In this document: piece by piece, positions 23,700 to 33,870 of the stretch
How positions within the stretch are numbered: the stretch's first letter is position 1
How the letters are laid out: each line of letters starts with the position of its first letter
NCBI GenBank assembly: GCA_014529385.2
Contig: CM043942.1
Location: forward strand, 60,155,684-60,219,683
From: Adiantum capillus-veneris
Taxonomy: Eukaryota > Streptophyta > Polypodiopsida > Polypodiales > Pteridaceae
DNA length: 64,000 nt
Direction of reading: 5' to 3'
Program-made: the position numbers and the translations under genes
The notes under the pieces: model-generated
What the model was told of the DNA's origin: nothing
Seen by the model: the letters and a program-made list of their open reading frames with translations, nothing else
Databases searched by the model: none

Positions 23700-23890
23700 A
23701 CAAGAGTGCTCGTCTAACTATGTCTATTTGGGGGCAAAATGTTTTGTGTGTCATTGTTGATGGGGGATCTGGCATCAACCTCATGCCTGAATTCACTATG
23801 TTGGCATTAGGTCTCCAGCCTACTAGGCCCGCCCCATTCACAGTGACTTTGACCGACCAAAGAACCATTTATCCCCTGGGTAGAGTCGAC
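23700..23890 (+). pseudogene. Athila-like protease fragment
   Basis: The sequence encodes VIVDGGSGINLMPEFTM and the following L-G-L-Q-P-T-R-P block, matching the protease at 29520-29660. It breaks off at about 23890, where unrelated DNA begins. Confidence 0.8.
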
Positions 23891-23989
23891 AAGATATGTC
23901 ATAGGACTTGGGTATCTCAAGCCGAGAATCGGGCACGACACATGAGAGAATTCCTTAAAATACTTCACAAATTTAAAATCACAATTCAA

Positions 23990-24519
23990 TTTGGTCGACA
24001 CGTTCCGGCCTAGTTCCGTGCCTAGGGAGATTGACCCCAAAGACTGGTGCCCCTTTCGGTATTTCTTTTATATTAATGCTTGATCAAAGTACAACTCCCG
24101 CGGGTCTTCGGCTCTGAGACTCTGCGTCCAGATGCTCTGAAGAGTGAGGCCCTTGGGCCCTTTTTATTCTTACAAGGGATGCCAAGAGCAGAGCCCCAAA
24201 AGTAGTTAAATTCAAAAGAAATTTTCTCAAAAGCCTCTAACTCAAAAGCAAAGAGTCCCAAAACGCAACTTGCCCTCAAAACATTGCCAAAAAAGAACCA
24301 GCACAGTTGATGGAATTGGGTATTGTCCTGTCACGTCAGCAGCCAGTGTGAAAAGAGAGAATTCGTACAATCTTCTACGTCAGCTTGTGATCGCGTTTTA
24401 CGGGATTCCGTACTGTTGCCACATGGCATTTTGTCGCAGGGTCATTGTGTGTGTGTGTGCAAGCATTGTTGCCACGTCATCATTTTGTGACATTTTATGA
24501 CATACCCCCCTCTTGAAAG
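23990..24519 (-). mobile_element. Gypsy LTR fragment with polypurine tract
   Basis: The shared ctttcggtatttcttt motif is at about 24052, and the right edge ttttatgaca at 24502 is followed by tacccccctcttgaaaga. This is the same LTR/polypurine junction as at 16579 and 51113. The left edge is not defined. No coding partner is recognisable on the right. Confidence 0.65.
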
Positions 24520-25429
24520 AATTGTAATTGCCCACGATTATGCCTACAAAATCAGACATAAGCCATAAATTAGTTCAGTAGACACTAACTCTAAGTACCG
24601 ACGCACTAGACAACGAGAGGACAGTCACGTCACACCACATCACATAACAGATTAAATCAATCATAGAAAAATTCATTCCAAATTTCAGATCATGACTGCC
24701 AACAATGTATTTAGTTATCCCATCTAGATCCATCCCGGACCTCACTGATGTCGAATTAATTAATCCTGAGATTTTCCACTCAAGCATTATCGTGTGCGAG
24801 TAATCATTCGTCTCAAGCACGTGTATGAGTAATCATTTTTGGGGATCCCAATCCATCACTAAGTTCGTACTGAACAGAGTGGTTCAATCATTCAGTTCTA
24901 GCTGTGTGGCCATCTCATCTCGTAGGAACTCTTGATGCCCTCACGACAATTGGATTGAATTAGTCGTGATTCAATATTCATGATTCTTTATCGGGTTCAT
25001 TCAGGAGCTGTCACTTTGCTCCAAAATCATCATCATCTCATTCTTAATCCTATTATTTGTTGTCAGGTTCATCCGGAGCATTCATTGCTCCGATTTCGTC
25101 ATCCATCGGTTTCACCTATTATCTGCACACAACCAGCAAGTTCTTCTAGAGAACATTAATCTCATACATAAATCATCTTCGGAAATTTCTATTTCAAAGT
25201 TCTTCATTCACACACTTAAGTCATACTGAACACAATGTTTCAATCATCTAGTCATCTCCTCTGTCCATAAGTCTTGATGCATCTAGATCCCTGTGTAGCC
25301 ATCTCATCCTGTAGGAACTCTTGATGCGCTCACCACAATATCCAATCATCTCATTCATATGGGAATCTTGATGCAATAGAATCATTCAACATGCGTCATC
25401 ATCCATTCATTCAAATTCATCATTCTTGC
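24520..25429. other. Intron DNA, dispersed imperfect repeats, no gene
   Basis: There are no coding motifs. The segment around 24900-24960 (ccatctcatctcgtaggaac and tcttgatgc) recurs at about 25292-25345, suggesting an old duplication about 390 bp apart. The remainder of a deleted minus-strand gypsy element may lie here unrecognised. Confidence 0.5.
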
Positions 25430-26640
25430 TAGCCATGGGGTTCCAAACAAGGGGCTGTCTCAGGCGCTCCTTCGTCCGTAGCCGCCCTTAGGAGCGGAGC
25501 AGACACAGAGAAATGGTCCTCTAGTCTCTTGCTCCGGCCAACTTTGTGCATCTCTATGAAAATCCATCCGATCGCAGGTCTCCAAGGGCTTCTGGCCTGA
25601 GGCACTCTAGCACTAAGCCGCTGAAGAAAAAACTCCTTCCAAGGCTCCTTCCTTGGAAGCAATCCTCTGACAACAAACTTCCCAAGAAGGGCTCTGCTCT
25701 GCTATGCTGGGTCTATGATCCCCAACCCCCCCTGAGAACAAGGTAGAGTGGTGACCTGCCAGGCCACTTTTGCCCAGGCTATCTGAGTGTCTCGCAGTGA
25801 CCAAAGGAAATTCCTGATCAACCTCTCTACCTGGCTGATGCAGGAACTGCAAATGTGATGTACCACAGAGTAGCCAACAACACCTGGTTGGCCACTACCA
25901 ACTTTGTTTGCCAAAGAAACTCGTGCGGAGCTCCGGTGTAACCAATTCCTCTTGATGGACAAGAGGGGGCAATCTGCTGCTCAAGAGACAAGTCGAAACC
26001 AACTTGACAGCCCAAGTATCGAACTGCAGTCCCTGGGGAAATCCATTTGAAACCCTCACACCTGGCAGCCAATCAGGCGTAGGAGCACTACCAACCGAGA
26101 AAGCCACTATCTTTCTCCAGTTGATTAGTGCGCCTGATGCACAACAAAAAGTCTCAAGAGCATACTCACACTTGTGAAGGTTGGCCTCCTGGCCCTCCAA
26201 GTACAAAGCTTAGTCGTCTGCAATCTCAGCATCCAGTAGCTTGTCGCCCCGAATAGGGAGCGCTAAGCCACGAAGACCAACTTGCTATGAAACCAAAAAT
26301 CTGCTCATCGCCTCAGTATAGAAGAGAAAGAGGAAGGGGGGAAGAGGGAAGCCGTGTCTGACCGAACGTGTGAACATGAAACGATCACCTCTACCACCTG
26401 CCAAGAGTACCTGACTGTGCACCCGTCTGTAAAGAGCTGGCACACCTTTGATCCAGGCATTTGAGAAGCCCATCTTGCGTAGATTGCCCTCCAAAAAGTC
26501 CCAATCAACTCTTATTGTAGGCCTTCTCAAAATCGAGAAGTATCACCAGATCCTCACCACGGAGGCGTGTGAGGGCAGATGACTCCCAAAAAGTAAAGAT
26601 GTTGTCAAGGATACTACGCTCCTTGACAAAACTTGTCTGT
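25430..26640 (-). pseudogene. LINE reverse transcriptase fragment (family 1)
   Basis: The minus strand encodes non-LTR retrotransposon ORF2. Starting at 26640 it gives SFVKERSILDNIFTFWESS and LVILLDFEKAYNK (RT motif A, with the usual Asp after AY replaced by Asn). Next come WDFLEGNLRKMGF and the region before the active site, RSVRHGFPLPPFLF. The active site is IADD followed by an in-frame stop near 26210. The C-terminal half includes ATLWYITFAVPASAR, RNFLWSLRD...AWAKVAWQVTTLP and GGLGIIDPA. Frames shift several times. It is 5'-truncated at 26640, where it abuts the chimeric Athila-like unit. Confidence 0.88.
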
Positions 26641-27264
26641 GTCCCATGATTGGTCTCTTACTTTTCATGGCATACGGAGATTCAGTCTGTTTGAGTGAGA
26701 TTGTCATGCACATTGCACTAAGGACCACCCACTGTAGAGAGCACGACACGTTATCCGTGCTACAGGTGCTCTCATTTTGGCGATCACGGTGGGACCTCAA
26801 AGGAAGTCTCACTCTTGTGGGGATAGAATAGTGAAGCTAATCGGTTGTTACCTGGATCTGCACACTTGCTTACATTGTGTAGATAGTCTGCAAGTCTGGT
26901 CTGGTCCTCTCTCGCCCTGGTCCAGGTCCTGGTCCTCGTCCTGGTTGTCTGTGTCCTATGATTGGTCTCTTACTTTTCATGGCATACGGAAATTCAGTCT
27001 GTTTGAGTGAGATTGTCATGCACATTGCACTGAGGAGCACCCACTGTAGAGAGCACGACACGTTATCCGTGCTACAGGTGCTCTCATTTTGGCGATCACG
27101 GTGGGACCTCAAAGGAAGTCTCACTCTTGTGGGGATAGAATAGTGAAGCTAATCGGTTGTTACCTGGATCTGCACACTTGCTTACACTGTGTAGATAGTC
27201 TGCAAGTCTGGTCTGGTCCTCTCTCGCCCTGGTCCAGGTCCTGGTCCTGGTCCTGGTCCTGGTC
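26641..27264 (+). repeat. 312-bp tandem duplication: RNase H piece + LTR end + PBS + leader
   Basis: Unit 1 (26641-26952) and unit 2 (26953-27264) are nearly identical. Each begins with about 35 bp that resembles the RNase H coding sequence at 31597-31630 (ttggtctct then ttttcat). This is joined to the last 90 or so bp of the LTR (ending 26764 and 27076), then tggcgatcacggtgggac (primer site, 26778 and 27090) and leader. The rest of the 5' LTR is missing. Confidence 0.85.
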
Positions 27265-27365
27265 CTTGGTCTTGGATCCAGGTCTAGTCCTCGCCCTGGT
27301 CCAGCCCTCCTCGTCCTGCTAGGTGGTCTAGTCACTGGTCCTTGACCAGGTGGTCTAGTCATATC
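27204..27365. repeat. CCTGGT-rich minisatellite in element leader
   Basis: Degenerate hexamer repeats (ctggtc/ctggtcc) run between the primer site and gag, densest at about 27228-27268. The equivalent leader of unit 1 (26898-26945) has a shorter version. Confidence 0.85.
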
Positions 27366-27655
27366 CTCACCTGTTCTGTGTTAGACCTGTGCTCTTCACT
27401 GTTCACTGCATGACACATACAAGGTGGTCAGCTGAGCGTCAAAGCGCACTACTGAGTCCTCTAAAGCACTATAACAGAAGACGCCCGGTGGTATCTAGTA
27501 GAAGTCCATTAACCTCATCAACCTTACCTCCACATACGCCATCCCCCAGTCCTTCATCTCCCATTCCTTCATTCTCCATTCCTTCATCAGGTTCCACATC
27601 TTCCAGATCACCTTCTCCAGTAAAGCTCTCTCCTATTCTACTACAACAAGGGGCC

Positions 27656-29230
27656 ATGGAGGCGTTGGCTAGCGTGTTGGCCAAGGTAAACATCAAGTTC
27701 CCCACCTTCAAAGGACTCTCCTCGGAAGATGCGGACGACCATGCACGGAGGTTCGTATCTCTTTGTAGAGGACGTGGTCTTAATAGGGAAGAATCTTATC
27801 TGGTACTTTTTCCTTCCACCTTGGACGGCTTAGCAGACAAATGGTACGGCCAGTTTGCAGAGAATCATTTTGCAACTTGGGCAGACTTAAGACAACAGTT
27901 TTGTGCAGCTTTCAGGCCGGGCGACTACCAAGAGAAAGTGTTGGATGAGTTGGCCAACATGGTGCTCCAACCAAAGGAGACTTTTGCGGAGCTTATGACC
28001 AAAACCAAGTCTCTGGTTGCCAAGCTTCCCCAGCAACCTGGTGAATTCATGGTTAAGAAGTGGGTGGAGAAGGCCCTTCCAAAAACCTCTTAGCAAAAAC
28101 TCCGGGAGAGCCTCCGACCTGACGGCACTATGGAGGAATTCATCGCAGCTGCTACTAGAATAGAGGGGACTAGGAAGCTGTTCAACAACTCTCCTCACAT
28201 AGATACTCCCTCTGTGTTCTCCGAAGGAAGTCGTGTTGATCCTTTGACTTCCTTGCGCAGGGAACTCGAAGCCCTCAAACTACAACGAGCCCTCCAAGAA
28301 GAGAAATCAATCTCTCTAAGACAAGAGAAACCATCGCACCTGGAGGCTTTCGATCAAATCAAAAGAGAACTAGAAGAGCTTCGGTCTCAGCAGGAGACCA
28401 AAGCTATGGTATGGTGCAGCTCTTGTCGCTCTCCTGGACATCCTCCACAGGACTGTCCCCTTCGGGCTTATTGCCACTTCTGCGAAAAATCTGGGCACGA
28501 AGATAAGGATTGGTACTATATCAAAGGATTGCGGCAAATACAACAAAATCTAGGTCCTTCTCTCCAACAAGGGCTAGCACCTGCATCCAACATGGTCTCA
28601 CCCTACGGCCATCAAAACCCGTTGCCTCCTCTGCTGACAACACCCCCTATGCAACAAGGTATGCACAACAACTTTGCATCCCACAGTTTTTATCATGCCA
28701 GTACTCCCTCAGTTCCCCAAAGTTTCTACACCTCAGTCTCCAGCACCGTGCAACCACAAGAGCAGCGACCACCTCGTCCCCCGTTTCGTCCGTCAAATCG
28801 GCCAATCCTATGCTACAGATGTGGTGAATATGGGCATTACCAAAGTAAGTGTCCTTTACCTGAAGGGTCTCCTTCGTGCAGACATTGTCCGGAGTCTAAG
28901 GACCACTACAGTAAAGGTTTTCCCAAACAAAGGGCATCCTCATCTTCAGGCCCAAATCAAAATCAACAAGAGTTTACATTCTCGAAAATCAATCTAATCA
29001 CAGTGAACACCACCCCTCAGCCAACACCTGCTACACATACAGTTCAGCCACAACAAGCAGCAGAGCATACTGGGGTGCTCACTCGAGCACAAAGAGCAGC
29101 CCTGGGTTTAAGTTTGCCAACTGGACCATCAGGTCCAACACTTCAGCAACCTGTTCAAAATGTCGCACCCGTAAGAATAGGCCAATCTCTATGCTTTCGG
29201 ACATTGATGGAGCCTTCCTGGCAGCAGTAG
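27656..29230 (+). pseudogene. Athila-like gag with one internal stop
   Basis: The start chosen is the ATG at 27656 (MEALASVLAKVNIKFPTFKG), matching the ATG of the other copy at 21895; the frame is open further upstream but not conserved. The gag core includes LADKWYGQFAENHFATWADL and FAELMTKTKSLVAKL. A TAG at 28091-28093 interrupts it, and the same frame continues with a Glu/Gln/Leu-rich helical stretch (28240-28400). Zinc-binding Cys/His clusters follow: CSSCRSPGHPPQDC, CHFCEKSGHEDKDW and CYRCGEYGHYQSKC (about 28810-28860), then CRHCPESKDHY. The end overlaps the protease frame by 40 bp. In intact relatives it forms the capsid and binds RNA. Confidence 0.9.
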
Positions 29231-30123
29231 CTGACTTGCAACAGGTCAAAGTTTTCGAGGAGGCCCAGGTTGTAGAAGCTAGGCCTACTGCGGAAGCAAT
29301 CTTGAAGAACACCTTTCAGCAAGTATCTCTTTATGAGATGCTTCGGCTAGATGCAACTCTTAGAAGTGACACCCTCTCAATAATTCAATCTTTGTACCCT
29401 GGTACAGGGCCTAGTGGCGGGCACCTACCTGTGCAGCCCTTGGAGTCCTACATGATTTCATATCCAGCTGCTCCCCTCACCGACTATAAAAGTCCACGTC
29501 TTACTGTATCTATTCTTGGGCAGTCATTCTCAGGCGTCATAGTGGATGGTGGGTCTGGAATCAATCTGATGCCTGAATTTACCATGTCAGCCTTAGGTCT
29601 GCAGCCTACTCGCCCTGTTCCGTTAACTGTTACATTGGCAGACCAGAGGAGAGTCTATCCTGTGGGCATAGTAGAGAAGGTGCCTTTGAAGGTACAAGAC
29701 TTCACATTTAGCTTGGATTTTGTGGTGGTCAATCTTCCTCAGGTGGAGGGAGGATTTCCCTTGCTGATTGGTAGACTATGGTTGTGGCATACTAAGGCAC
29801 TTCATGATTGGGGAAACGACGCCATGTGGATACACACTCCCGGATCCCAAATGCAACCAAGCCGGCTTGAAGGAGGGATGGATCGAGTGGCTCAGCACAG
29901 CTCATTGACAGTACAGTCCAACCCCGACCCTAAGCAGCCCATCCCACTTGACGCGTCTGACGAGGACCTGCTACAGTGGTTGGAAGCTACCACTTCGATG
30001 CCATGCTACCTGGTGTCTACTCAAAACTTACCTGTGCCGCCAGTAACACTCTCTCTCTTCAAAATCCTCAATAGGACACTGTCCAAAGTTCTACAGCAAA
30101 CAGTACAACAGTCGAAGAAGTAA
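29191..30123 (+). CDS. Athila-like protease domain
   Basis: This 310-codon frame carries a retropepsin-like domain. LGQSFSGVIVDGGSGINLMPEF (about 29515-29580) contains the catalytic Asp in a D-G-G-S setting, and FPLLIGRLWLW at about 29755-29790 corresponds to the conserved G-R/M-x-W-L block. The N-terminal 100 residues are a linker from gag (NTFQQVSLYEMLRLDA), also present in the degenerate copy, where gag and protease are in one frame. The start codon is therefore not meaningful, and the break from gag looks like a frameshift. The frame ends TAA at 30121 just before RT in another phase. Confidence 0.8.
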   Translation: MLSDIDGAFLAAVADLQQVKVFEEAQVVEARPTAEAILKNTFQQVSLYEMLRLDATLRSDTLSIIQSLYPGTGPSGGHLPVQPLESYMISYPAAPLTDYKSPRLTVSILGQSFSGVIVDGGSGINLMPEFTMSALGLQPTRPVPLTVTLADQRRVYPVGIVEKVPLKVQDFTFSLDFVVVNLPQVEGGFPLLIGRLWLWHTKALHDWGNDAMWIHTPGSQMQPSRLEGGMDRVAQHSSLTVQSNPDPKQPIPLDASDEDLLQWLEATTSMPCYLVSTQNLPVPPVTLSLFKILNRTLSKVLQQTVQQSKK

Positions 30124-30125
30124 GT

Positions 30126-32120
30126 GTGTCAACCCCAAATTCTCATGCGTCGAATGACCCGTCGATGGAAGCCCTCGGCCTTGGGGAACCTATAAAACAT
30201 CACCGTAGGGGGAAAAAATCTCCTCTGCATGCACTCACCAAAGATATCCCCCTTCCTGGAGCATCTCCCAAGTCGGACCCCCTTCAAAAGCACTCTCTTC
30301 AAAAGCACTCTGTCATGTCGTCTGCATCTGAAGATTTACCCTTCGAGGAGCTCCCACAGGGATGGTTACAAGAAGAGGATGCAGAGTTTCCAATCGATCA
30401 AACACCTACACATGATGTCTTGAAGCTCCAAGAGGCAGCTCACCTCTCATCTTTAGAAGCACCCTCTCCAGCTACACCCCCAGACCCGGTCAGAGAAGTT
30501 AACCTGGGAGATCCTGACAACCCTCAGCACGTACAGTTAGCAGCTTGGTTATGGGAGCATCCCGCATTACTCAATCAGGTAGTCTCTTTCATCCACTCTT
30601 TTAAAGATGTTTTTGCTTGGTCCTACAAGGATTTAGAGGGGATTCCACCAGAATTGGGTGTCCACACTATACCTCTGGTTGAAGGGGCTAAGCCTGTAAG
30701 AGGCCGAGCTTACAAGCTCAACCCGAAGTATGCTGAGGCGGTCAAGGCAGAGTTAGAAAAAATGCAAGAGGCAGGGATCATAGTACCTGTGGAGCACTCT
30801 GAGTGGTTATCAGCCATGGTGATAACGCCTAAGAAGCAATCCAACAAAATCCGGGTGTGCGTCGATTACCGTGCTATGAATAAGGTAACTATCCCATATG
30901 GTTTCCCAACACCTTTCACTGAGCGTGTACTCGAAGATGTAGCAAGGCATGTATTGTACAGTTTCATGGATGGGTTTAGTGGATACAATCAGTTGGGCAT
31001 CCATCCAGGTGATCAGCTGAAAACGGCATTTGTGACTCCTTGGGGTATTTTTATATACACTCGAATGTCTTTTGGGTTGAAAAATGCTCCACCTTCTTTC
31101 AATAGGGCGGTATATCTCATCTTTTGTCCTCTGCTTACGGATCATCTTCGCATCTTCATGGACGATTTTTCGACCTTCTTAGGTGCTCAATGTTCAACCC
31201 CAGTGGAAAACCTAGAGGAACACCTCGCTCAGCTCTCTGCTGTCTTCCTCGGGTACAGAGAGGCACGCCTAAAGCTAAATCCTAACAAATGTCATTTTTT
31301 GGTTACTGAAGGCACACTTCTAGGCCATGTGGTGTCTGCTAAAGGTTTAGCGCCTGACCCAGAGAAGATTGTGGCAATCTTAAAGTTACCACCTCCCATC
31401 AAGCCAAAAGGGGTACAAAGCTTTGTAGGCCACACAGGGTATCATCGTAGGTTTATACGCATGTATGCACAGGTGGCTCAACCCCTGACCCGCCTAACCA
31501 GTGCTGCTGTTCCCTTTCAATGGTCAAAGGTAGAGGCTCAAGCTTTTGCATACCTTAAAAAACGACTCACTGAAGCGCCTATCTTAGTAGCTCCCGATTG
31601 GTCTCTCACCTTTCATGTGCATACAGATGCCCGTCAACTGGCTATGGGTGCGGTGGTGACTCAACCTAGTAAGGAGTATAACCTGGATCGCCCTGTTCAC
31701 TATGCAAGTCGCTTACTCACCAAGGCAGAGAGCAACTATAGCACCACAGAAAGGGAAGGTTTAGCTATTGTGTATGCTCTGCAAAAATTTCGGCACTACT
31801 TATTAGGGGTCCACTTCACAGTTATGACTGATCACCATGCCCTGCGATATCTGCTCAACAAGCCGCAGGTTGCAGGTAGAGTATGGCGATGGTTACTCTT
31901 ATTTCAAGAGTTCGATTTCGAAGTGGTACTCAGGCTCGGCAAACATCATGTCCTTGCCGACCACCTTTCTCGCATTCACACTGGTGAAGAAGCAACAGGG
32001 CTTGCTAATGACTTTCCTGATAGCAGTCTCTTTAAGGTGGATACCACACCGGAATGGTACGGCGATGTTTTGCATCTGCTTTCTAGTGGCCTCTACCCAG
32101 AGAATGCTTCTCCCCTGTAG
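30126..32120 (+). CDS. Athila-like reverse transcriptase-RNase H
   Basis: The 664-codon frame is intact. An N-terminal linker (1-150) precedes ALLNQVVSFIHSFKDVFAWS. RT spans about residues 200-400: VRGRAYKLNPKYAEAV, MQEAGIIVPVEHSEWLS, KIRVCVDYRAMNKVT, then the first catalytic Asp in YSFMDGFSGYNQLG, MSFGLKNAPPSFNRAV, and FMDDFS as the Y/F-x-D-D box. Connection and RNase H follow: LLGHVVSAKGL, GHTGYHRRFIR, the FHVHTDA catalytic Asp, TEREGLAIVYAL (Glu) and VMTDHHALRYLL (Asp), ending near GKHHVLADHLSR. All expected catalytic residues are present, so this domain alone could be active. The frame is offset from protease. Confidence 0.93.
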   Translation: MSTPNSHASNDPSMEALGLGEPIKHHRRGKKSPLHALTKDIPLPGASPKSDPLQKHSLQKHSVMSSASEDLPFEELPQGWLQEEDAEFPIDQTPTHDVLKLQEAAHLSSLEAPSPATPPDPVREVNLGDPDNPQHVQLAAWLWEHPALLNQVVSFIHSFKDVFAWSYKDLEGIPPELGVHTIPLVEGAKPVRGRAYKLNPKYAEAVKAELEKMQEAGIIVPVEHSEWLSAMVITPKKQSNKIRVCVDYRAMNKVTIPYGFPTPFTERVLEDVARHVLYSFMDGFSGYNQLGIHPGDQLKTAFVTPWGIFIYTRMSFGLKNAPPSFNRAVYLIFCPLLTDHLRIFMDDFSTFLGAQCSTPVENLEEHLAQLSAVFLGYREARLKLNPNKCHFLVTEGTLLGHVVSAKGLAPDPEKIVAILKLPPPIKPKGVQSFVGHTGYHRRFIRMYAQVAQPLTRLTSAAVPFQWSKVEAQAFAYLKKRLTEAPILVAPDWSLTFHVHTDARQLAMGAVVTQPSKEYNLDRPVHYASRLLTKAESNYSTTEREGLAIVYALQKFRHYLLGVHFTVMTDHHALRYLLNKPQVAGRVWRWLLLFQEFDFEVVLRLGKHHVLADHLSRIHTGEEATGLANDFPDSSLFKVDTTPEWYGDVLHLLSSGLYPENASPL

Positions 32121-32132
32121 AAGAGACGCCTG

Positions 32133-33324
32133 TTGTTGAAGTCTAGGCCTTTCACTCTCATTGAGGGCCAGCTATACAAATCAGGGCAGGATGGTGTTCT
32201 GTGGCGGTGTGTCTCCCCTCATGAAGTCGAGTATATTTTAGAGGATGCCCATAGTGGTCCCACTGGTGGCCATTACCCTAGCCATATTATTGCACAAAAG
32301 ATTCTCCAGTGTGGCTTATGGTGGCCCTATTCTCCAGTGTGGCTTATGGTGGCCCTATATTTTCCGCGATGCAATTGCCTATGTAAAGGTATGTGATGTA
32401 TGGCAGCGCTGTGGCCCTAAACCAAGCAAACAGTCAAACCGTCCTCTGCAGGTCTCTATGGCATGGAAACCCTTTGAGAGATGGGGCATAGATTTTGTAG
32501 GCCCAATTACTCCCTCTGTCCAACCAGGCAATCGGAAGTATCTCTTGGTGGCTGACTACGCAACAAAGTGGGCAGAGGTACTTGCAACAACGGACTGCAC
32601 TGGTACTACGGTAGCCAAGTTTCTCTACGAAAATATTTTGTGCAGGTTTGGATGTCCCTTGGAAATCACCAGTGACAGGGGTAGTCACTTTGTGAATGAA
32701 ACAATTTCTACCTTGCTGGCCAACTACAAGATTTTTCACAAAAAATCTTGTTCCTATTACCCTAGAGGAAACGGGCAGGCAGAGAGCACTAATAAGGTTC
32801 TGATAGCACTCCTGCGGAAAGCATGTCATCTTAATCCCTCGACTTGGGCTCAAGCTATCCACGGTACACTTTGGACTTATTGAACTTCTTTCAAAGCCAC
32901 AACCAATCACACCCCATTTCAATTGGCTTTCGGGTTGGAAGCGATAGCACCTTTTGAATTCAACTCAGGATCCCCGCAAGTGGGGAGTCTTCGTGCCAAT
33001 GGAAATTTGGGGTCGGCATCAGTCTCTCGTCTTTTCCTTTTGGAGGAAAGCCGAGGTTTGGCTTCACTGGCTCTAGAAGCAGAGCAGCTTCGTCGTAAAG
33101 CCTGGCATGATCGCCATCTCAGGAAGCCGCAAATAACGCAAGGAGCACTGGTGCTACTTTATCAGGCCAAGTTTCTGAAAAAAGCAAAGAAGTTGGTCCC
33201 AGCATGGCAAGGACCATATAAGGTGATGGAGATTCTACCCCACGGCGCTGTACAATTAGCCACTCTCGAAGGAGTTTCTCTGCCTTTAGTCAATGGATCT
33301 CGGATCAAATGCTATCATGCTTAA
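32133..33324 (+). pseudogene. Athila-like integrase, frameshifted
   Basis: The zinc-binding domain has HSGPTGGHY and CDVWQRC as its H-H-C-C. The core shows GIDFVGPI (Asp), ITSDRGSHF (Asp) and NGQAESTNK (Glu), so the D-D-E triad is present. Two lesions break it. A perfect 28-bp tandem duplication (32301-32328 and 32329-32356) shifts the frame, and a TGA at 32881-32883 ends the second frame. A third stretch (32923-33324) continues the same protein with LRRKAWHDRHLRK, VLLYQAKFLKK and WQGPYKVMEILPHGAVQL, the C-terminal DNA-binding domain. Confidence 0.92.
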
Positions 33325-33870
33325 GAAGCCGCTCAAGGGTCTAACTGCGCGCCAATCAAGTGTTGAGCTTCGCTGACTCTGAACCTTTAAATAGCCTCAG
33401 AATCACTATCCTCGGAATCACTATCTTCGGCATCTTGCTGTTCCGTTTTATCTTATCTCTTAGACCCTCTCCTTAGACAGCTCTCCTTCTGCACACTCTG
33501 TTAAGCTCATAGGTTTGATTCTGGACTTGGATCAACTCTATCCTTCACTCTCTCTGTCTTCAATCCCTGTTAGTCTTGGGCATAAGCAAATCCCCTCAGT
33601 CCTCAATCTCGACTCAGTACCTTTTCTCATCTTTTGCCTCTCAAGTGAATCACAGTTCTTTGATATGGATCAATGCCTTTGTATCATTGAGTGGGGTGTT
33701 TATGAAAGTACTTCGCGTTCTATCCACTGCTCATTCTTTCTCAGTACCTCGAAATTATCCATGCTTTCTATTAATCAAGTCTGTGTATTGGTTGTCGCTA
33801 AATCTTTAAGATCTCTGGGATAGTTCCTACGTGTTAAAACTCCCTCTTTATTTTTCTACCCTCGACTTTG
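33325..33870. other. Element non-coding region after integrase
   Basis: The sequence is T/C-rich with no recognisable domain. A 102-codon frame at 33515-33823 has no family features. The segment leads into the C-rich tract. Confidence 0.6.

Larger units (their letters stand above)
20809..23890 (+). mobile_element. Degenerate Athila-like gypsy copy, 3' truncated
   Basis: A 5' LTR (20809-21369), primer-binding site (21384-21401), gag (from 21895) and protease (to about 23890) are collinear with the longer element at 26641-37448. Everything after the protease is missing. Many stops break gag. It starts within the minus-strand integrase that ends at 20800, so it inserted into that older element. 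Confidence 0.85.

Noticed and set aside
30810-31145. 111-codon minus-strand frame
   Set aside because: It is the reverse of a well-supported RT domain and so a shadow frame.
31837-32139. 100-codon + frame near the end of RNase H
   Set aside because: Alternate-frame shadow of the RNase H coding sequence.
33515-33823. 102-codon frame after the Athila-like integrase
   Set aside because: Compositionally biased T/C-rich DNA, not recognisable, and no counterpart to compare.
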